A stretch of 64,000 nt of DNA from Linyphia triangularis (Eukaryota; Arthropoda; Arachnida; Araneae; Linyphiidae): contig OZ021724.1 in assembly GCA_963978545.1 (NCBI GenBank), positions 29,563,933 to 29,627,932 of the forward strand, given 5' to 3'. Position 1 is the stretch's first letter; each line of letters starts with the position of its first letter. Positions 61,816 to 64,000 of the stretch are shown one piece after another. Made by a program: the position numbers and the translations under genes. The notes under the pieces are model-generated. The model had not been told where the DNA came from. It ran no database searches and saw only the letters and a program-made list of their open reading frames with translations.

Positions 61816-63238
61816 CTAACATAACACAATATCTAAATTGATATAAAAGATTTAAAAACATAATATCCCCATAAATACTTTTTATTGTACATGCGTTACA
61901 TTTGAATGGTTTATAAGTTAATATTTATTTTATATAAGTCATGTGCAAGATAGGGATGAAAGGGCACAATTTATTTGTGAGCTAATGAACTTGAAGCAGA
62001 GTTGATTTGGAGTAAGATTTTATAGTATGTTGAAACTGGCTGACCAATCACAATATACCTTTAAACGTAAATTGTAATTAATAGGTTTTCATCCAGTTAC
62101 ATTTAATTTTTTGCTTCAGACTTTATGGAAATCACTTGAATGTGACGTCACTATGTTTATGATCAATTCTACATTTTCTAAAATATTTTTTTTTTTTTTT
62201 AATATATGAATAAAATAATTTCCATTTAAAAATATATAGGCACTTTTAATGCAACGTATTCTCGGTCTCTTCTACCAAAAGTGGCTAATTGGATATAAGA
62301 AAAAGGTATAAAAATCTTTAGTTTTCCACAATCATATGTATGTAATGAATGGGAAGAAAATCCTACTTATTGGAATTTATCCTTGATACTTTCCCTACTT
62401 TGAAGGAAAATATTCAGTGTGTTCTACTTAAGGATCAGTTATCATAATTCTGTCACGAAAATTTTCAATGTAACAAACTTCTACCAACGCTTAATATAGA
62501 ACACGTGTTAGCTCGTAACCTTTAAGACATTCATAAATTAGTTAAAACAAAGATTCAGTGGTTTGTATAAGTTCTTATTCTAAAATATATATTTAAATAA
62601 AAACTAATTAGAAATTTGTGCGACTGTGTTTGCATTCTCTTTGAAATTTTTTTTTATCAGTATTTTGAATTGATTTGTGTTAAAAAAAGGGAAGTATAGT
62701 AACATGAAGATCTTAATTTTGACAGTCCTTACAAAATGATACAAATATGGTTATTAAGCAAAGCCCTTCCATTTGTCGGCTATTTAATAAACTGATAATT
62801 TTCATTGAGGTCATTTTTGTCAAACCTAAGCACGCTATTTTGACGATCTATCATAATATGTAAATCATTATATAAGCAAGAAATAGATTTTGTTTTTGTT
62901 AATGGTGATTATCTTCATAATTTTGGATGAAAAGCTATTGCTAAAAGTCGCGCGGTTGAATAACAATTATGTTTGAATGTTAACACTACACCACAAGTAC
63001 TCGTAATGGTCCTTAAATTTTCTTGCTTAGAAATTTCATTAAATGAAAAAATGTTATATCAACTAATTGCCCATGAAAGTGCAAATATAGTATTTATAAA
63101 TGAATTTAAAAAAAAAAAAAAAAAAAAAAGAAATCTGATAATTTCAAACGTTGTATCCATTTCGTTAAGTCGGCAATTTTTCGAATAATCACTTATTTTT
63201 TTGTGTGTGTGTGTGCATTATTTAGCATTTTATTCATA
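61816..63238. other. AT-rich DNA, probably intronic
   Basis: An open 22-codon segment between an AG and a GT (62241-62306) has a poor acceptor and no PDE2A similarity. An A19 run lies near 63110-63129 and a short (GT)n at 63203. A TGACGTCA site occurs at 62143. No gene is supported. Confidence 0.5.
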
Positions 63239-63411
63239 CAGACAAACTCCGTTAACGCGAAATCGATGGGGCCGCCGAAATTGTTCGCGTTAATCGGAAT
63301 TTCATGTTAAACGAATAAATTAACGTTAAGTTTTGAGTACGGAGAACTGCTTTTACTTCGCGTTAAATGGTATTTCATGTTAAACGATTTCACGTTAACG
63401 GGATTTGACTG
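63239..63411. mobile_element. short MITE with pogo-like termini
   Basis: The left terminus CAGACAAACTCCGTTAACGC GAAATCG and the inverse of the right terminus CAGTCAAATCCCGTTAACGT GAAATCG match well. TA precedes the left end, but TT follows the right end, so the TA duplication is imperfect. Subterminal copies of TTTCATGTTAAACGA occur twice as direct repeats. No coding capacity. Confidence 0.7.
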
Positions 63412-64000
63412 TTTAAAATAAACTTAATAATAACAGATATATTATGTGTGTGGCAAACATTTTGAATTATTATACAGCAAATTAAGCATATTCATTGAGT
63501 TAAATAATATATATATGTATGATAAGTGGGACAAAAATTTATTGTTTCTGTGAAATACACCAGTTTTTATTCATTGGCACTTGTTATTTTAAAATAGAAG
63601 AAATACCCCTTCTTTGCGTATAGTCCGAGAGGCGACTGCAATTTTTGGACCCCATCGAACATCATTCTGAGTTTTTTATAGAAATTGGAGAAAAGTGAGT
63701 AGATTACGAATCCACTGGTCTGCCGTGGCAAAAATGGCCAAAACTGATCAAAAATCGACTTGGAATGAGTTGAATTGAAATCCGATTGCCAAATATGTCC
63801 TAACTTGCCAAAAAGAGAACAAACTTTTTCGTCTGGCAACCCACTGCATTTTGATTTTCAATGAGAAAAAGCGCAAACGATTTCTGATCTCTGGCTCGGA
63901 AAACTTGTATCATTTAAAAGTAGCCAAATTGGCGACATCAGTTACGTCGTTAGTGACGTAATATTTATTGTCAATTCGGCTCATTTATGAAAGATGCAAG
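63412..64000. other. non-coding DNA with unclassified repeat-like end
   Basis: From about 63600 the DNA is GC-richer. It contains AATTGGCGACATCAG and GTTACGTCGTTAGTGACGTA near 63929-63960. A 90-codon minus-strand frame (63567-63839) has no recognisable domain. It may be part of a transposon that continues beyond the window. Confidence 0.4.

Noticed and set aside
62241..62306. 22-codon phase-0 segment between AG and GTATAA
   Set aside because: Weak acceptor, atypical donor and no similarity to PDE2A.
63567..63839. 90-codon minus-strand frame
   Set aside because: No recognisable domain and no splice context. Likely part of an unclassified repeat cut by the window end.

Overview
The window is AT-rich nuclear DNA from a eukaryote, almost certainly a metazoan and most likely an arthropod. 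A chelicerate such as a spider is my best guess. The grounds are small phase-compatible coding exons in kilobase-scale introns with GT-AG borders, many old DNA transposons, and a Tc1 element, a Helitron and tRNA-derived SINEs. The taxon is an inference. Nothing prokaryotic is present: no operons, CRISPR arrays or rRNA.

The one host gene I can identify lies on the plus strand in the right-hand third. Five short exons (42362-42417, 44162-44214, 57999-58073, 59450-59491, 60259-60327) splice into one open frame of about 98 codons. It reads as the start and first half of the GAF-A regulatory domain of a PDE2A-type cyclic nucleotide phosphodiesterase. The catalytic end must lie to the right of the window and the N-terminus to the left or in unrecognised exons. 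A CpG-richer patch at 3380-4140 holds a candidate promoter and first coding exon, but its splice phase does not fit the first recognised PDE2A exon directly, so the link is unproven. Two more CpG-richer patches (30150-30455 and 51880-52300) are candidate regulatory or promoter regions; the second sits inside the 13.8 kb PDE2A intron.

Most of the rest is mobile DNA. From left to right: a subrepeat-bearing element (2325-3010) with an inverted relative at the far end (61015-61815); a dispersed family ending in GGGTAATGAAAGTAT, with at least five copies; a 750 bp foldback element (10401-11149); a 61 bp near-perfect palindrome (11676-11736); a Tc1 element with TA duplications and a single stop codon (11898-13127); a solo LTR with a 4 bp duplication (16203-16630); tRNA-derived SINEs (16716-16889, 46069-46262); a 24 bp minisatellite (17552-17728); palindromic elements (22056-22414, 33836-34296); a decayed Helitron whose 3' end abuts a (TA)n tract (25091-27588); pogo-like and piggyBac-like MITEs (42691-43154, 49255-49469, 63239-63411); and long microsatellites.

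I found no clear undescribed multi-gene system. The items most worth a second look are the PDE2A locus, an excess of perfect TGACGTCA (CRE) palindromes, a cluster of seven TTGGCGA motifs, the foldback structures, and an unidentified candidate minus-strand exon at 50267-50464.
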